Assembly: GCF_047948215.1 (NCBI RefSeq)
Contig: NC_134456.1
Coordinates: 196,366,034-196,430,033, forward strand
Source of the DNA: Lycorma delicatula
Taxonomy: Eukaryota; Arthropoda; Insecta; Hemiptera; Fulgoridae
Length of the DNA stretch: 64,000 nucleotides
Reading direction: 5' to 3'
Below are positions 35,901 through 47,112 of the stretch, in pieces (within the stretch, counting starts at the first letter, position 1; each line of letters starts with the position of its first letter). Under the pieces are notes generated by a model, which saw nothing but the letters and a program-made list of their open reading frames with translations, was not told the DNA's origin and made no database searches. A program made the position numbers and the translations under genes.

Positions 35901-38900
35901 TGATAATGAACTCCACTAAAAATACATCAGAGTAGGAAGACAATTTAAATCCATTTAAGAATAACTATCTATATCTCTTATCATCTATTGGGGATCTGGC
36001 TAAATAATTTTTATTTCAGTAAAATGCTAGAGTATGTCATGCAAGTTCAAAAATGTGCAAAGAATATTATGTAATTTTGGATATAACTTTAGTTTTTTGG
36101 TAAATATAAAAGATAAGTGAATATTTTTTTAATTTTATAATATAAACTACCTGATAAAGAATATTGAGATAAGATATATCTTACCTTAATTTCATTATGA
36201 GACTTTCACAGGATCCTTCATCCTCAGTCATCATTGTACTACTTTATTAAACTGCATAATGAAATTAATAATATAATTTCAACAAAATAAGTGAACATTT
36301 GTATTTTTTTGATAAGTTGTTTAGTTTTAATGGGATTGACAATAAAAATGATCTATTAACCTAAAAGACTTTTAGATAATGAAATATTAAAGGAATAAGT
36401 ATTAAGATAAAGGCTAAATGATGATATTAATTTTGTTAAGTAATATCTTCATTACTTTTAGATAAATAAGAAATCTGTAGCAAGTTTTTCCCATTAAACC
36501 AATTTGAATTAAATAGAAAATTTCTATTATATGTAATTATAATTACATATAATAGAAATTTTCTATTATATTATATGTTATTTTTAATCATAAATTCTTA
36601 ATTTAATAATTTTTTTATTTAATATAAAATGAAATTACACAGGGGTAAACCTAAGTTTTGTGTCATTCTTGTAATAATAAAGAAATTGTTGTAATCGGAT
36701 GTATATTTTATACAATAAAAATGATTAGCTCACACAATATATAAGATGAACATTAATAGTTTTATTAAAAATTAAGTCAGTGGTTAAGCTGTTACAACTA
36801 ATCAGATCACCTTAATCAATGCTAGACTCTCAATGTTCTTAAAAAGTTTTAAGTATACACAAATAAGAACTCCATCATGCATAAACTTATTAGATAAGTA
36901 ATCGAGTTCAATTTCAGTAATTGTCAATCATACTAGCATGTCTTCTAAAGAAATCTTCTTCAAATATTTTATGACATTCTTAAAATTTTTAAATATAAAC
37001 AAATATATTTCTTCAGTAAATCTCCAACTGTTTTATCTGTCTGTATTATATTAGTTGAAAAAATTATCTTTTGTTGATGTTTATATTTTCTTAGTAAGCA
37101 AATTTATTACAATTTTCTCTGGTCTGAGTTATTATTATATAATTATACTGATAACAGTAACTTTCAAAATTAATGACAGTATATTATGATATTATTCATT
37201 ATATTGTACAATATAATGAATTAAAGTGATTTCTAATAATAATTTTCCTTTTTCCCCTGTAATTAACAAATAATCATAATTGCAAATAATATCTTCATGA
37301 TTCAGAAACACCTCCTTTCAAGTTCAAATTAGTCAGGAGGATCTAGTATGGTGTTGAAATTTCAACTGCCATACATTAAGTAGTAAACTAAGACTGATTT
37401 CTTGGTTGAATGTTCTCATAATAAATATAAAAAAATACATATAAATGTAAATCATGCATAAAATATATGGGACCAAACACTTTTGGCAAAGATCATAGAA
37501 TTAATAGAGTATTGGGTGTGAATATCACCACAGATGTGAATAAAAAATCTAAATAAAATCAGCTCACTGGATAAACAGACAAAGTCTTGTAACAAAAATA
37601 GTTCACAAACTAACTTTTTAAAAATGTTTTTGTAATTTGTAATTATATAACATCAAGTTTCTTTAAAAATGAAAGCCATGTACTGTATTTGCAAGATCAT
37701 AATCATGAACTAATTTTGTAAACTATTCATGTGGAAGTCAAAATTTAATAACTGATGCTAACATGATAAATGCAAAAAAAAAACAATTATAAATATTTCA
37801 AATTTGTCAATAAAATCCCAAATGTGAAACAAATTATTGTTATTTTCTGCCTGAGGAAACTAAAAACGAATTGCTCAGAATCATGCAGAAAGACTTATAA
37901 CTTAACTATGACTTAAACCAACTTATAAACCTATCAAAGTGGTGCATAAGTCTTCCCTTTACTTTCATTATCTTGCCAGTACAATATTAATGCTACCTAC
38001 AGTTTATTTTATACTATCGTCAATAATCTGTCCAAGAAATGTTTTATATTAATATTTTTCAAAGCTTAATTGTAATAAATCTGTAAAAACCTAAAAATAA
38101 AAAAGTAGAGTTCAATAATGAAATCAGATTAATAAAAATATTTTTATGATAATTAAAAACCTACAGTTATATTTTTTTATTTATTACAAAATTAATCAAG
38201 GTTGATAATTGATCAAAGTTGATGAAATGAAATTTTTTTACTCAGTTTATCAATTTGATGACAGGTTATATTTCTTTTATCTTTTTGTGTTTTAATTCTT
38301 CTCAAAATTTTCCATTCATTTATTTTTATCAAACAGATTAACTACAAAAGAAAAATAATGTTAGTTTTTACTGCTGATGAAGTCTGGACTATAGAATATT
38401 TATCCTTACGTTGTAATTTAAGCTAATGTCAATTTTAATATCTTAATTCTACTTTATAGCCATACATTATTGATAAAATTTATCATATTTATTTTTAATA
38501 TAATGTTCATAATTTTTCAGTCATAATTATTTTTAAATTTTATTTATTTAAAAATATTTTCTAATCACAATAAAAATTACACTAATTAAATAATGCCACA
38601 AAGGATTTTTAAATATTGGATTTCTTATGTTTGATTACTACACAGTCTGGAATTTAACTAAAGAAGAAATTTTAATGAAAACTTGAAGTTTGTTACCATC
38701 TTCATTTGAATCCAAATTAATTTTGGTCTTGAAATGTAGCAAATGACAGCACCTTGTTGAATGTCTGACTTTTCAACACATCTGCTGGAAGACTTTAAAG
38801 ATCAATACTACTCAGGAACATCCAAGTGATGCTATTACATGGTATAGTTCATACACAATTACCTTGAACAAAGATTTAAAAAAATATAATCACAATTTAA

Positions 38901-39145
38901 CTTACTAATTTCACAAGTTTTTTCATATGTTTCTCATAATACTTTTTAATAATTCCTTCTATTCTCATGGTACTTATAAAAGCTAATAAGCTAGTGAAAA
39001 GCTACTAAATCTCTCACGTGTATCCTTTACGGAATAGACAGTGCATGTAACATATTATTTTGTACAGAAATATTATTTACTTTGTATGTTGCAGCCTTAC
39101 CAACGAGTAAGTTGCATTAACGAAGAATTGCTTTTTATTTGAAAA
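32977..39145. other. AT-rich stretch, no gene recognised
   Basis: About 6 kb with no supportable exon. It holds a tandem duplication at about 34807-34888 (TGTCACCATAATAGA[GA]ATCTTAAAAT twice, about 53 bp apart), TA/T tracts at 35038-35075, and the 56-bp palindrome listed separately. Confidence 0.5.
36512..36567. repeat. 56-bp perfect palindrome
   Basis: 28-base arms without spacer, centred at 36539/36540 (AATAGAAAATTTCTATTATA... mirrored exactly). Each arm contains a smaller inverted repeat (AATAGAAAATTTCTATT). It could be a foldback element core or a recent inverted duplication. Confidence 0.92.
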
Positions 39146-39367
39146 ATGGTTAATTGGAATCCAGTTCCTCTAATAAACAGAGTGAAGTTGTCACTTGTAG
39201 GGCTTACAGGGCTAAATATCACCTGCATTTCAGTGGGCTTGGTGTGGCGATATGTAACAGCATATTTGGAAGTGAAGAAAACAATGAGAAACTATTTCAC
39301 TCCTCACATTTTTAGTATATCTGATATAGCACACTTATTCCTTGGAAAGGTAGCACTTTCAAAGTGA
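39146..39367 (+). CDS. Candidate small membrane protein, single exon, 73 residues
   Basis: ATG 39146 sits in a good context (AAAAATGG) with an in-frame TGA two codons before it, so the start is well defined; it stops at 39365-39367. Residues about 15-35 (LSLVGLTGLNITCISVGLVW) form one likely transmembrane segment between positively charged flanks (NRVK before, RY after). The polar tail includes EVKKTMRNYF. GC is clearly above the flanks, and AATAAA follows at 39460-39465. A possible acceptor GTATGTTGCAG ends near 39094, so a 5' UTR intron is possible. It resembles small organelle-membrane subunits in layout only; I do not recognise it. Confidence 0.4.
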   Translation: MVNWNPVPLINRVKLSLVGLTGLNITCISVGLVWRYVTAYLEVKKTMRNYFTPHIFSISDIAHLFLGKVALSK

Positions 39368-39459
39368 GAGGTATCTCATCTTCCCTTGTTTAATTCCATG
39401 AGATTAGTTATAAATGTCATGTTAGTAAAATATTTAGTGAATGTAATTGCATTTGCTTC

Positions 39460-39465
39460 AATAAA
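39460..39465 (+). terminator. Polyadenylation signal after the small ORF
   Basis: AATAAA lies 93 bases beyond the stop of the 73-residue ORF. AATAAA is frequent in such AT-rich DNA, so this is supportive only. Confidence 0.3.
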
Positions 39466-40248
39466 AGTTTAGGGTGTCTGAATTATCTTTAGCATATTTT
39501 ATTAAAAGTTGTTAGTACATGATATTACTATAAGCCTGTACCTATGTCTTACCTTACCATGTATTCTATCCTACATAAATTTTCCTGATTGCCTTTTGCC
39601 AACTAAAACACATAGTCCACATAGAATAAGTTTTTATGCTAATATAAACTACAGATATTTTTCATTGTGGAAAATTTACCAATATTATATCAAGGTTAGT
39701 GATAGAGAAATTTATTGTATATTCTTTCACATTTTTGTATTAAGATCTTGAAGTTACACAGAAGGTAATAATCATAACCATTCCAGTAGTCTTCAAAGAT
39801 TATCTCAACAAGCAAATTTACAAATATTTGTCCAACTGTAATAACTAACTTGCATTAAATAAAGTAAAACTTTAACTAGCTTTAACTTTCTGATGCTGTA
39901 ATTTTTTAAATCTGCCATTCTCTGCCTTTCATCAGCTGATTTTGAGTTCAACACCCAATCAGGTAGAGCATTTTTTAAATACTACAGCATTTTTTAATAT
40001 TACACTGGTCAACATGATTTTTATCTCACAAATACCAATAGGTATACTTAATGAAGTATTTTATCCTATTTTTAAATATGTATTTGGAATTTCTCCATCA
40101 CCCATGTTAAATTGTTATTTTATTTTTTTTAAATATTTTTAAACGTTTTTCATCTATTTGTCAATTGTCAAGTTAAAGCTCCTACAGCATTGTAAATATG
40201 AAGGAATGAGTTAACTGAAAGGGTAGCGTTGCTACTGTTGTGCAGGTT

Positions 40249-40267
40249 CAGATGTGTATAGACATGT
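40249..40267 (+). repeat. 19-bp motif upstream of CxxC family copy 2
   Basis: CAGATGTGTATAGACATGT occurs here and again at 46657-46675, in both cases upstream of a copy of the CxxC family on the same strand (about 170 and 440 bases before; the second gap contains a long GT repeat). It could be part of the element's 5' end or promoter. Confidence 0.6.
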
Positions 40268-40429
40268 AAAAATGTGATCTAGTGTAGCACACATTCATCA
40301 AAAAGATGCCAGTTGTGAGATAGTAGTAAATCAGTAAACACGTCATTGTGAGTATTTTGTGTGTCTGAATTGTTGTGTATTACATATTACAACTATTTCT
40401 TTTAATTAATAGTTAGTTACAAAATACCT

Positions 40430-42290
40430 AGAGTTTGTTTAAATCATCCTAACAATCTTTTTTATGTATGTGGTGAAATGACGCTCAAGTCCCTAAGGTA
40501 AAACCTTACTACATTAGTAAAAAAGTGAATTTTATTTTGGGTGTAGTCGGAGACCAAACAACTGTCTGGGCCTCATATATCTGTTGTTTATAGGCGTGTT
40601 CTAGGCTTCTCAATGCATGGAAAAATGGCACAAGGCACATGCCATTTGCTATCCCTATTATTTGGAGGGAAGCCAAAGATCACTCTTCTGACTGTTATTT
40701 CTGCTTAACAAATATTAAAGGGATTAAGTCAAAATCAAAACATACAGTGATGTACCCTAACTTGCAATCTGCAATGAGACCAGTTCCACACTGTGAAGAA
40801 TTACCCATACCAAAGCCTCCAGAAAATGTGACATTAGATAAAAAGAGCTCAGAGTCTGATGGAAGTAAGGAAGAAAAAGAAACAGATTCTGGTGATACAA
40901 CTTATGAACAAAGCAGTTTATCTGAGCCTCATTTACTGACTTGAGAAAATCTTAACGATCTCATACGAGATTTAAAGTTATCCAGAAAACAGTCTGAGAT
41001 GCTTGCTTCCCAGCTAAAAGGATGGAATCTTCTTGAAAAGAATACAAAGATATTTAGTTATCATAATTGTCATTCTGAATCTGAAAACTGTTTTTCTGAA
41101 GAAAATGGCTTAATGTTTTGTAAAGATATTTCTTCTCTTATGTAGAAAGTTTGTAATGAACATAACCTAAGAGAATGGCGCTTGTTCACTGATTCCTCTA
41201 AAGTTAGTTTAAAAGCTGTGCTTCTGCATAATGGCAATAAATTCCCATCAGTACCTGGTGGCTCACTATGCTAGTATGAAAGAAACATATGAAAACTTTA
41301 AATTTATATTGAAAAGCATAAATATGCAGTGTATGAATAAAATATTTGTGGTGATTTGAAGGTAATTGCACTTATTCTTGGTCTGCAGTTTGGTTACATA
41401 AAGTACTGTTGTTCTTTGTGTGAATTGGATATTAGGGACAGAAAAATCTATTCTTTTTAGAAATTTAGGCATTTTTTTTTGGGGGGGGGGGGATTTAGGT
41501 CATTCTTTACTAATAAACGAGAATCACTCATTCCTGAACAGAAAAATGAGAATCATGACCCATTGTGTAGTCCTAAAAATGTTTATCTACCTCCATTACA
41601 TATCAAACTAGGATTAATGAAGAATTTCATCACGGCCATGGACAATACTACTGGTTTCATGTACTTAAAACACAAGTTTCCTAAAATTAGTGATGTAAAA
41701 AAGAAGGAATATTTGTGGATCCACAAATACAATCACTAATGGATGATGAAAAGTTTGAGGAGCAACTGAATCCACTGGAGAAAGCAGCTTGGCCAGCATT
41801 CAAAAATGTTACTCTGAGTTTTTGAGAAATCAAAAAGTGAAAAATTACCGTGATATTGTCAACGATCTTATAACATTTTATAAAAATTTTGATTGTAATA
41901 TGTCCTTAAAAGTATACTTCTTGCACTCACACCTAGATTTCTTCCAGGAAAATCTTGGCACAGTGAGCGATGAGCACAGGGAAGATTTTCATCAGATTTC
42001 AGCTGTGGAAAAGAGGTATCAAGGCAAATGCAGTCCTAATACACTGGCCGATTATTGTTGGACCTTCAAGAGGGATAAAATTTTTGAAATTATAAATGCT
42101 TGTCTCTTGAAAACCTTGTATGATGGGGAAAAACCAATATCATATTTGAATTCAGGAGAAAAAATACTATCAGAATCACATATTTTTCTTCCTAAGACAA
42201 AAAAAAATTCCTTTTTGTTCCTCAGCATTATCATTCACCAGCAAATGTTAACAGGTCTCAAGTTATTTTGTTGCTGTATACTTAAATAAA
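40430..42290 (+). pseudogene. CxxC/DSSK repeated gene family, copy 2 (longest)
   Basis: Covers nearly the whole family protein in one genomic stretch without introns, but with many stops and shifts. In order: the N-terminal YVCGEMTLKS (first CxxC lost its first Cys) near 40460; IPIIWREAKDHSSDCYFCLT (40654-40713); an acidic linker; WRLFTDSSKVSLKAVLLHN (about 41178-41234); a T9G12 homopolymer at 41472-41492; YLPPLHIKLGLMKNFITAMD (41585-41644); NYRDIVNDLITFYKNFDCNM; FLHSHLDFFQENLG (about 41922-41963), HREDFHQISAVEKRYQGK and LADYCWTFKRD (to about 42078). Asp in DSSK and the acidic residues before FHQ are candidate active-site positions of an RNase H-like fold; that is only inference. Confidence 0.68.
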
Positions 42291-43133
42291 CAAATAATAG
42301 AATGTTACATTAAATTTGTGTTTCAGAACAAAAAGTAAGTAGATACATAAACATAAAAAAACATTACTTTTTTCAGCAAAAACATTTATCTTAATTTTTT
42401 ATTTATAAAAATTTTATTGTCTAAAAAATTTCTATTGGAAAGTTTTATTTTAATTTATTAAAAAAAAAAAAACATTTAATATTTTAAAGTTTAAACTGAT
42501 CTGAACAGTATTTGATCACACACAGCTTCTTTTTGCTCTTTTTCTAACTGTTCTCATATCACATAATAATTTCTTTATTGTTTTGTTTAATTTGTTGAAT
42601 TAATTACATCTGAAAATTTAATATTTTTTTCTGCTCAGGTCTATTATGTTTAAACAATATATGTAAAGTATTCTTTCTGCAGTCAATACCCCTTTATATA
42701 TGCATCCAATTTCAATGAGGTGATTTGTAAAGACCCCCTTAAGATTACCATAAAATTTATCAGATTTAATTTAAAATAGGTGCATAGTGCTTAAAGTTTT
42801 TTTTTTTAATATACAGGTGAGTGTAAGTTTGGTTTGCCAGTATATTATTATTTAATCTGTCACTGCATTTTCATTTACATAAATTTGGGTTGTGGCTTTA
42901 TTTACCAAAATAATAGGATTTTATTTTGTAAATTACTAAAATTTAAAAAAGTTATAATTATGACCTATTACCTCTACTCAAGAATTTTGTGATATTGTTC
43001 AAGAAAGATACCTTTTCCAATTGTAAAATGGATAAAATTTAAATTAAAAAAAAAAAATGAATTAATGGTTAAACTATCAGATATGACTCACCTCCAGCAA
43101 TAAAAAATATAAATTATTAAATGTTATTTTTCG
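42291..43133. other. AT-rich spacer and 3' flank of the dipeptidase gene
   Basis: No ORF recognised. On the - strand AATAAA signals occur at about 42920-42925 and 42897-42902, 200-240 bases beyond the dipeptidase stop, and could serve as its poly(A) signals. Confidence 0.4.
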
Positions 43134-43238
43134 CTACAATGGATCTTGTGATGTACAGTTGCTACGTCCTTTAAGATATCTAGGTGATATTGTATCTTCA
43201 TAAGGCTCTTCTCCAGACTTTGCCATTTTATCTCGTAC
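43134..43238 (-). CDS. Membrane dipeptidase (M19), exon 5 of those seen, with stop
   Basis: The last coding exon: acceptor AG at 43240-43239, then 34 codons beginning VRDKMAKSGEEPYEDTISPR and ending SNCTSQDPL with TAG at 43136-43134. The frame joins exactly to exon 4 (phase 0). The NCT near the end matches the conserved Cys region of dipeptidases and is an N-glycosylation sequon. Vertebrate members continue into a hydrophobic GPI-anchor signal; this exon stops right after the Cys, so a soluble or differently anchored product is possible, or another 3' exon is used alternatively. Confidence 0.85.
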   Translation of the reverse strand, partial: VRDKMAKSGEEPYEDTISPRYLKGRSNCTSQDPL

Positions 43239-45900
43239 CTGAAATAAAAAATTAAAAGTTTATACTGGATTTTAAAATAAAAATTTTTTTAAATAAATTA
43301 GAAATTACATTATCTGCTCTAATTCATCTTGTTCATATTTAATTCACCTTCAATTATATACTCCTTCTCTATTCTACATTTCAATTCAGTTTATTTCCAC
43401 GATTCCACATAAAAATTACAAATATTTAAGTACATTATTTTAGTATTTAAGTAAGTAGGTATTTGAAGTACAATATTACATTGTTATTTGTTACTGATAA
43501 CAATATGATGTAGAAATTTCAGTCAAGAATATTTTCTCTCCTTTTTCTAAAACAGAGAAGTATTATTGTTTATTTGTCACATTTAACATACTGTAAAACA
43601 GAAGTTTATAACTTGATATTTGCCATAAAAGTAATAATAATAATGATCATAATAAAAACAAATAACAAAAAATTGGCTTTATTAACTGCTATTATCAATA
43701 ACAAGATAATCTGCTTAATACAAAAAATTTATAATTCTTGTGGAGTAACATACTGTTGAAAACTTTCTTGGCAGACAGATATGGTGTCGGAATTAATTCA
43801 CTGCAATACAATCAATCTGATTTGTTCAGAATATTTATTTTTTGTGCTATCCACATTACATTATCATATCATCATGTATTCTACACTTAGACATGGTCTA
43901 TTTAGCAGATCTGTCATAAACACAACCATGTTTCATTGTTTCAGTGAAATTATGTTACAGGAATTTCTTCTTTCATCAATCATAGACCACTTTTTTATCT
44001 GTTCTCTGATGTTTGGGGATAAGACTTAAACCTGTCAACGAATTTGAAAAGAGTTTTTCACTTCTAGTAACTTTATGTTTTTGATAATATGAAATTCTTC
44101 ACCTTCTCAGAATATTATATCTTCTATAATTTCAGTCTCTCTGGTATTTAAACTTCACTCTTAATATATTTTCATGGCTAAAAATAAATTCTTAAAGCAT
44201 TATCAATCTTCTTAATTGTACAAATTTTTTCCACCTTTATAATTTACACACTCATTTATGAATATAGGGTTTGCTTCACTCGCCCTTTCCATCTAGTCAG
44301 GGGGCTCCACCCCCCGACACCAGATGTGTTTATTATCATCATACTTGTGAGTATAATACTGAAAAATTAAAGTTTGCTCAATTTATAAAAAATTAGTGTA
44401 CTGTAATTTCTTCAGAGCAACAGTTTAGCCAACACAGGATTTAAAACTTTGAGTCATTTGAAGTATGCATATTACATAGTAGTCAGCCCTCATCTTAAAA
44501 ATAGTAGTTATATCTGGTTACCAGTACGAAGGTAGGCAAAAAAGGTATTTTGCACAGTTCTTAGCATTACCCAGCAAACATGGAGGTGACCTCTGTGAAT
44601 GCTCTTTTCTCAAATCAGTCTTTTCTAATTCTATTAAAAGTTACAATAAATGGTAAATATTAGTAGAGGTAAATTGAGAATAATTAGTCTAAGTTTACTG
44701 ATCAGTACATGTAATTCCACTTTTTTTTATTAAACAGGACTTTGTAATTATAATTATCAATAGCTGGGAAAAATTGGTATTTTGTTGAGTAGTACGGATA
44801 AGGGGTATTTTAATGTACTACATAAGAGGTATATTCTATTTTGTATCTACTTTTTAATATTTAAAAAAATATTAGTCCTTAATGAGGTATTCTGTTGACA
44901 TCTTTCCTTGTACCTTTATTGGGCCATTGAAATGTTTTCAAAATCCTTGCTCTATTAGAGTGCAGGTAAGTTTTACATTCTGCTGTTTGATGTCAGTACA
45001 GTCATAGATGTGATTAAACAAGTGTGTAGAAAAGTATATGTATTGCATTTAATTAATATTATATCCTAAGGAATTTTGAAAAAGCCTTTTTCTGTAAATG
45101 TATTCAATAGTTTTTTCCAAATGTATACAGTTTGTCTGTTTTAAATTCGTACAACTTTTTCTTTATGCAAAACAATTTTAACTTCTTCTATATTTTGAAA
45201 TTCTGGGTCCATCTTTAGACTCATCCCTCTGCAATACTGCCAAATTTTTAATAAAGACTGACTGACTAATTTTTTTAAAGAACTATCACTCAATGACATG
45301 CCATGGTATGGGGTACAGATTTTGATAGTAAACGACAAAGCACTATTTTTGCGAATATTTTTTATGTGTAATTTATAATTTTAACTGCTGACAATGAAGT
45401 ATTGACTTCAAAAATGCTACAATTGGTAAGTGCCACTTTTTAAAGTATTGTATTTGGTGGATTTGATTTTATAATTTTATTATTGATTAAATTATAAATA
45501 CATAATTTATAATTTAAATATATTAAATTTAATAGATTATTTATATAATTTAATAATAACAGAAAATAATTTTGTAATAATTATATTTACTACTTAATTA
45601 TTTGAGATGGCTATGCTACATAGCAGACTGAACAGCAGTAGTGAGAGTCACTAACTTCAGCTGTTTTCAATCTGACGAAGATAAAAGTCTATTTTAAAAT
45701 CAACTAATTTAGAGTAGTTGCAATTATTTTTTAGGGAGTAATATCTATTAATACTTCAGATATGATTGATGATGCTAGCAGGATTACATGCAATAAAATT
45801 CACAGATTCACATACAAAATTAAAATAATGATCTGTAAAAGAACATTCAGATTATCTTTTATTAGAAAGTATAAAATAAAATTTTGATAATGAAACAAAC
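43239..45900 (-). other. Dipeptidase intron 4 (2.7 kb)
   Basis: GT at 45900-45899, AG at 43240-43239. Contains the second Helentron-like copy (44270-44615). Otherwise AT-rich with no supported gene. Confidence 0.75.
44270..44615 (-). mobile_element. Helentron-like element, copy B (partial)
   Basis: Read on -, it follows the right part of copy A (about 2070-2400) block by block: GGTCACCTC, TGCTAAGAAC, a TACCTTCGTA/TTACGAAGGTA variant, TCTGAAGAAATTACA, then the hairpin GGGGGGTGGAGCCCCC followed by TGACTAGATGG and GGGCGAGTGAAGC. Identity is moderate with indels, so this is an older or diverged copy. No coding capacity. Confidence 0.65.
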
Positions 45901-46039
45901 CTTTTCTACAGCTTCAAGTACCCTAAGGAAATTTAACCCAGCCAATTTTTTAAGATCTTCAATAGACCACTGGCCTGAACCAATCAGTTCAGCAAACAAA
46001 GCAGGATAAGATGAAACATCTTCTAATCCTTTAGGTGTG
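45901..46039 (-). CDS. Membrane dipeptidase (M19), exon 4 of those seen
   Basis: Acceptor AG at 46041-46040, donor GT at 45900-45899. The exon completes a split Phe codon from exon 3 and encodes 46 residues: [20 protein letters not shown], then [20 protein letters not shown] and LEAVEK. The P-x-GLEDVS-x-YP and the N-x-LRV-x-EAVE motifs are diagnostic of family M19, at the C-terminal end of the TIM-barrel domain. Family members are zinc metalloenzymes that cleave dipeptides, usually at the outer cell surface. The following intron starts with GTTTGT. Confidence 0.9.
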
Positions 46040-46656
46040 CTGAAAAATAAAATGAGTTAAAATCACTAATTTAGAAATATATATTATATTCTCAATGCTT
46101 TACTCACCACATTGTTTTTCTTAAACTCTATCAATCAGAAACAACTGTCTCAGAGCCTACCAGAACTGTTACTGCACAAAGTTATTATTTAAAACATTTT
46201 TTCATGAATTTTTCTTATTTTTAATTTTAGAGTTCTTATTATTAATATTTACTTTTTCTTCTTTATATTTTTAACATTATTTGATTACCAATGAAACCAT
46301 TGTTTACCAAAATGTTGAAAATTTACTGAAATTACTGAAAACATCACAATGGTAAAATGTTAAATTTGCATATTAATAACACTGATTATCATAAAATTTG
46401 CAACTGAAAAGGGAGTAGATATTCTTCATAGTACTTTATATGCTGAATCTGAATATGTATTCTGAAACAACCCACCATGTAACATTCTTAACTTATAACC
46501 CCTTAAATTTAATTATTCCATCATTCGTGGAACAAACAATACAAATAAGTTAGTACATCTATATATTTGCTTATTAATGTCTGATTTATATTGTGAAGTA
46601 TGCTGTAGAACTATATTTGATATATAACAGTTGAATGATGTCATTTCATGTCAAGC

Positions 46657-46675
46657 CAGATGTGTATAGACATGT
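46657..46675 (+). repeat. 19-bp motif upstream of CxxC family copy 3
   Basis: Identical to the motif at 40249-40267. The surrounding sequence is otherwise not obviously alike. Confidence 0.6.
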
Positions 46676-46890
46676 CAGTTAGTCTACTAATGAGTAATTC
46701 AACAGATGAAATTTTCTTCAGAATAAGTTCAGCTCTTAGTACGACTTGCTGTTTTCTTTGGTTGTTGTAGTGGTTTTATCATACACATATTATAAAGATT
46801 GTTTCGTAACGGCTGCCATAAATTAACTGAATGATTTTTGTGACAGAACAACTTTTGGAATTATTTTATTGAACATCAACATTTGTTAAG

Positions 46891-46891
<1 letters not shown>

Positions 46892-46949
<58 letters not shown>
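46892..46949. repeat. (GT)n microsatellite
   Basis: About 29 uninterrupted GT units, likely length-polymorphic. It lies between the 19-bp motif and the body of CxxC copy 3. Confidence 0.95.
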
Positions 46950-46950
<1 letters not shown>

Positions 46951-47112
46951 ACGGGCGTGTTTGACATTGTGTTTTACTACATTTCATAGTGAAAAATTTT
47001 ATAAAGTATTTTAAATAATTAAGTATTTATAAATTAAAACTTTATTATAAAAAATAATTAAGTATTTCTCTATTATCTCAGTCTACTTTTAATCATAAAA
47101 ACATTTTGAATT

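Noticed and set aside
39930..39970. ATCAGCTGATTTTGAGTTCAAC resembling the SINE family A head
   Set aside because: Only a short match (CAGCTGATTT) with no A-box, body or duplication.
45141..45338. - strand open frame of 65 codons in dipeptidase intron 4
   Set aside because: No recognisable motif, no matching splice phase for the dipeptidase, and composition like the flanks.
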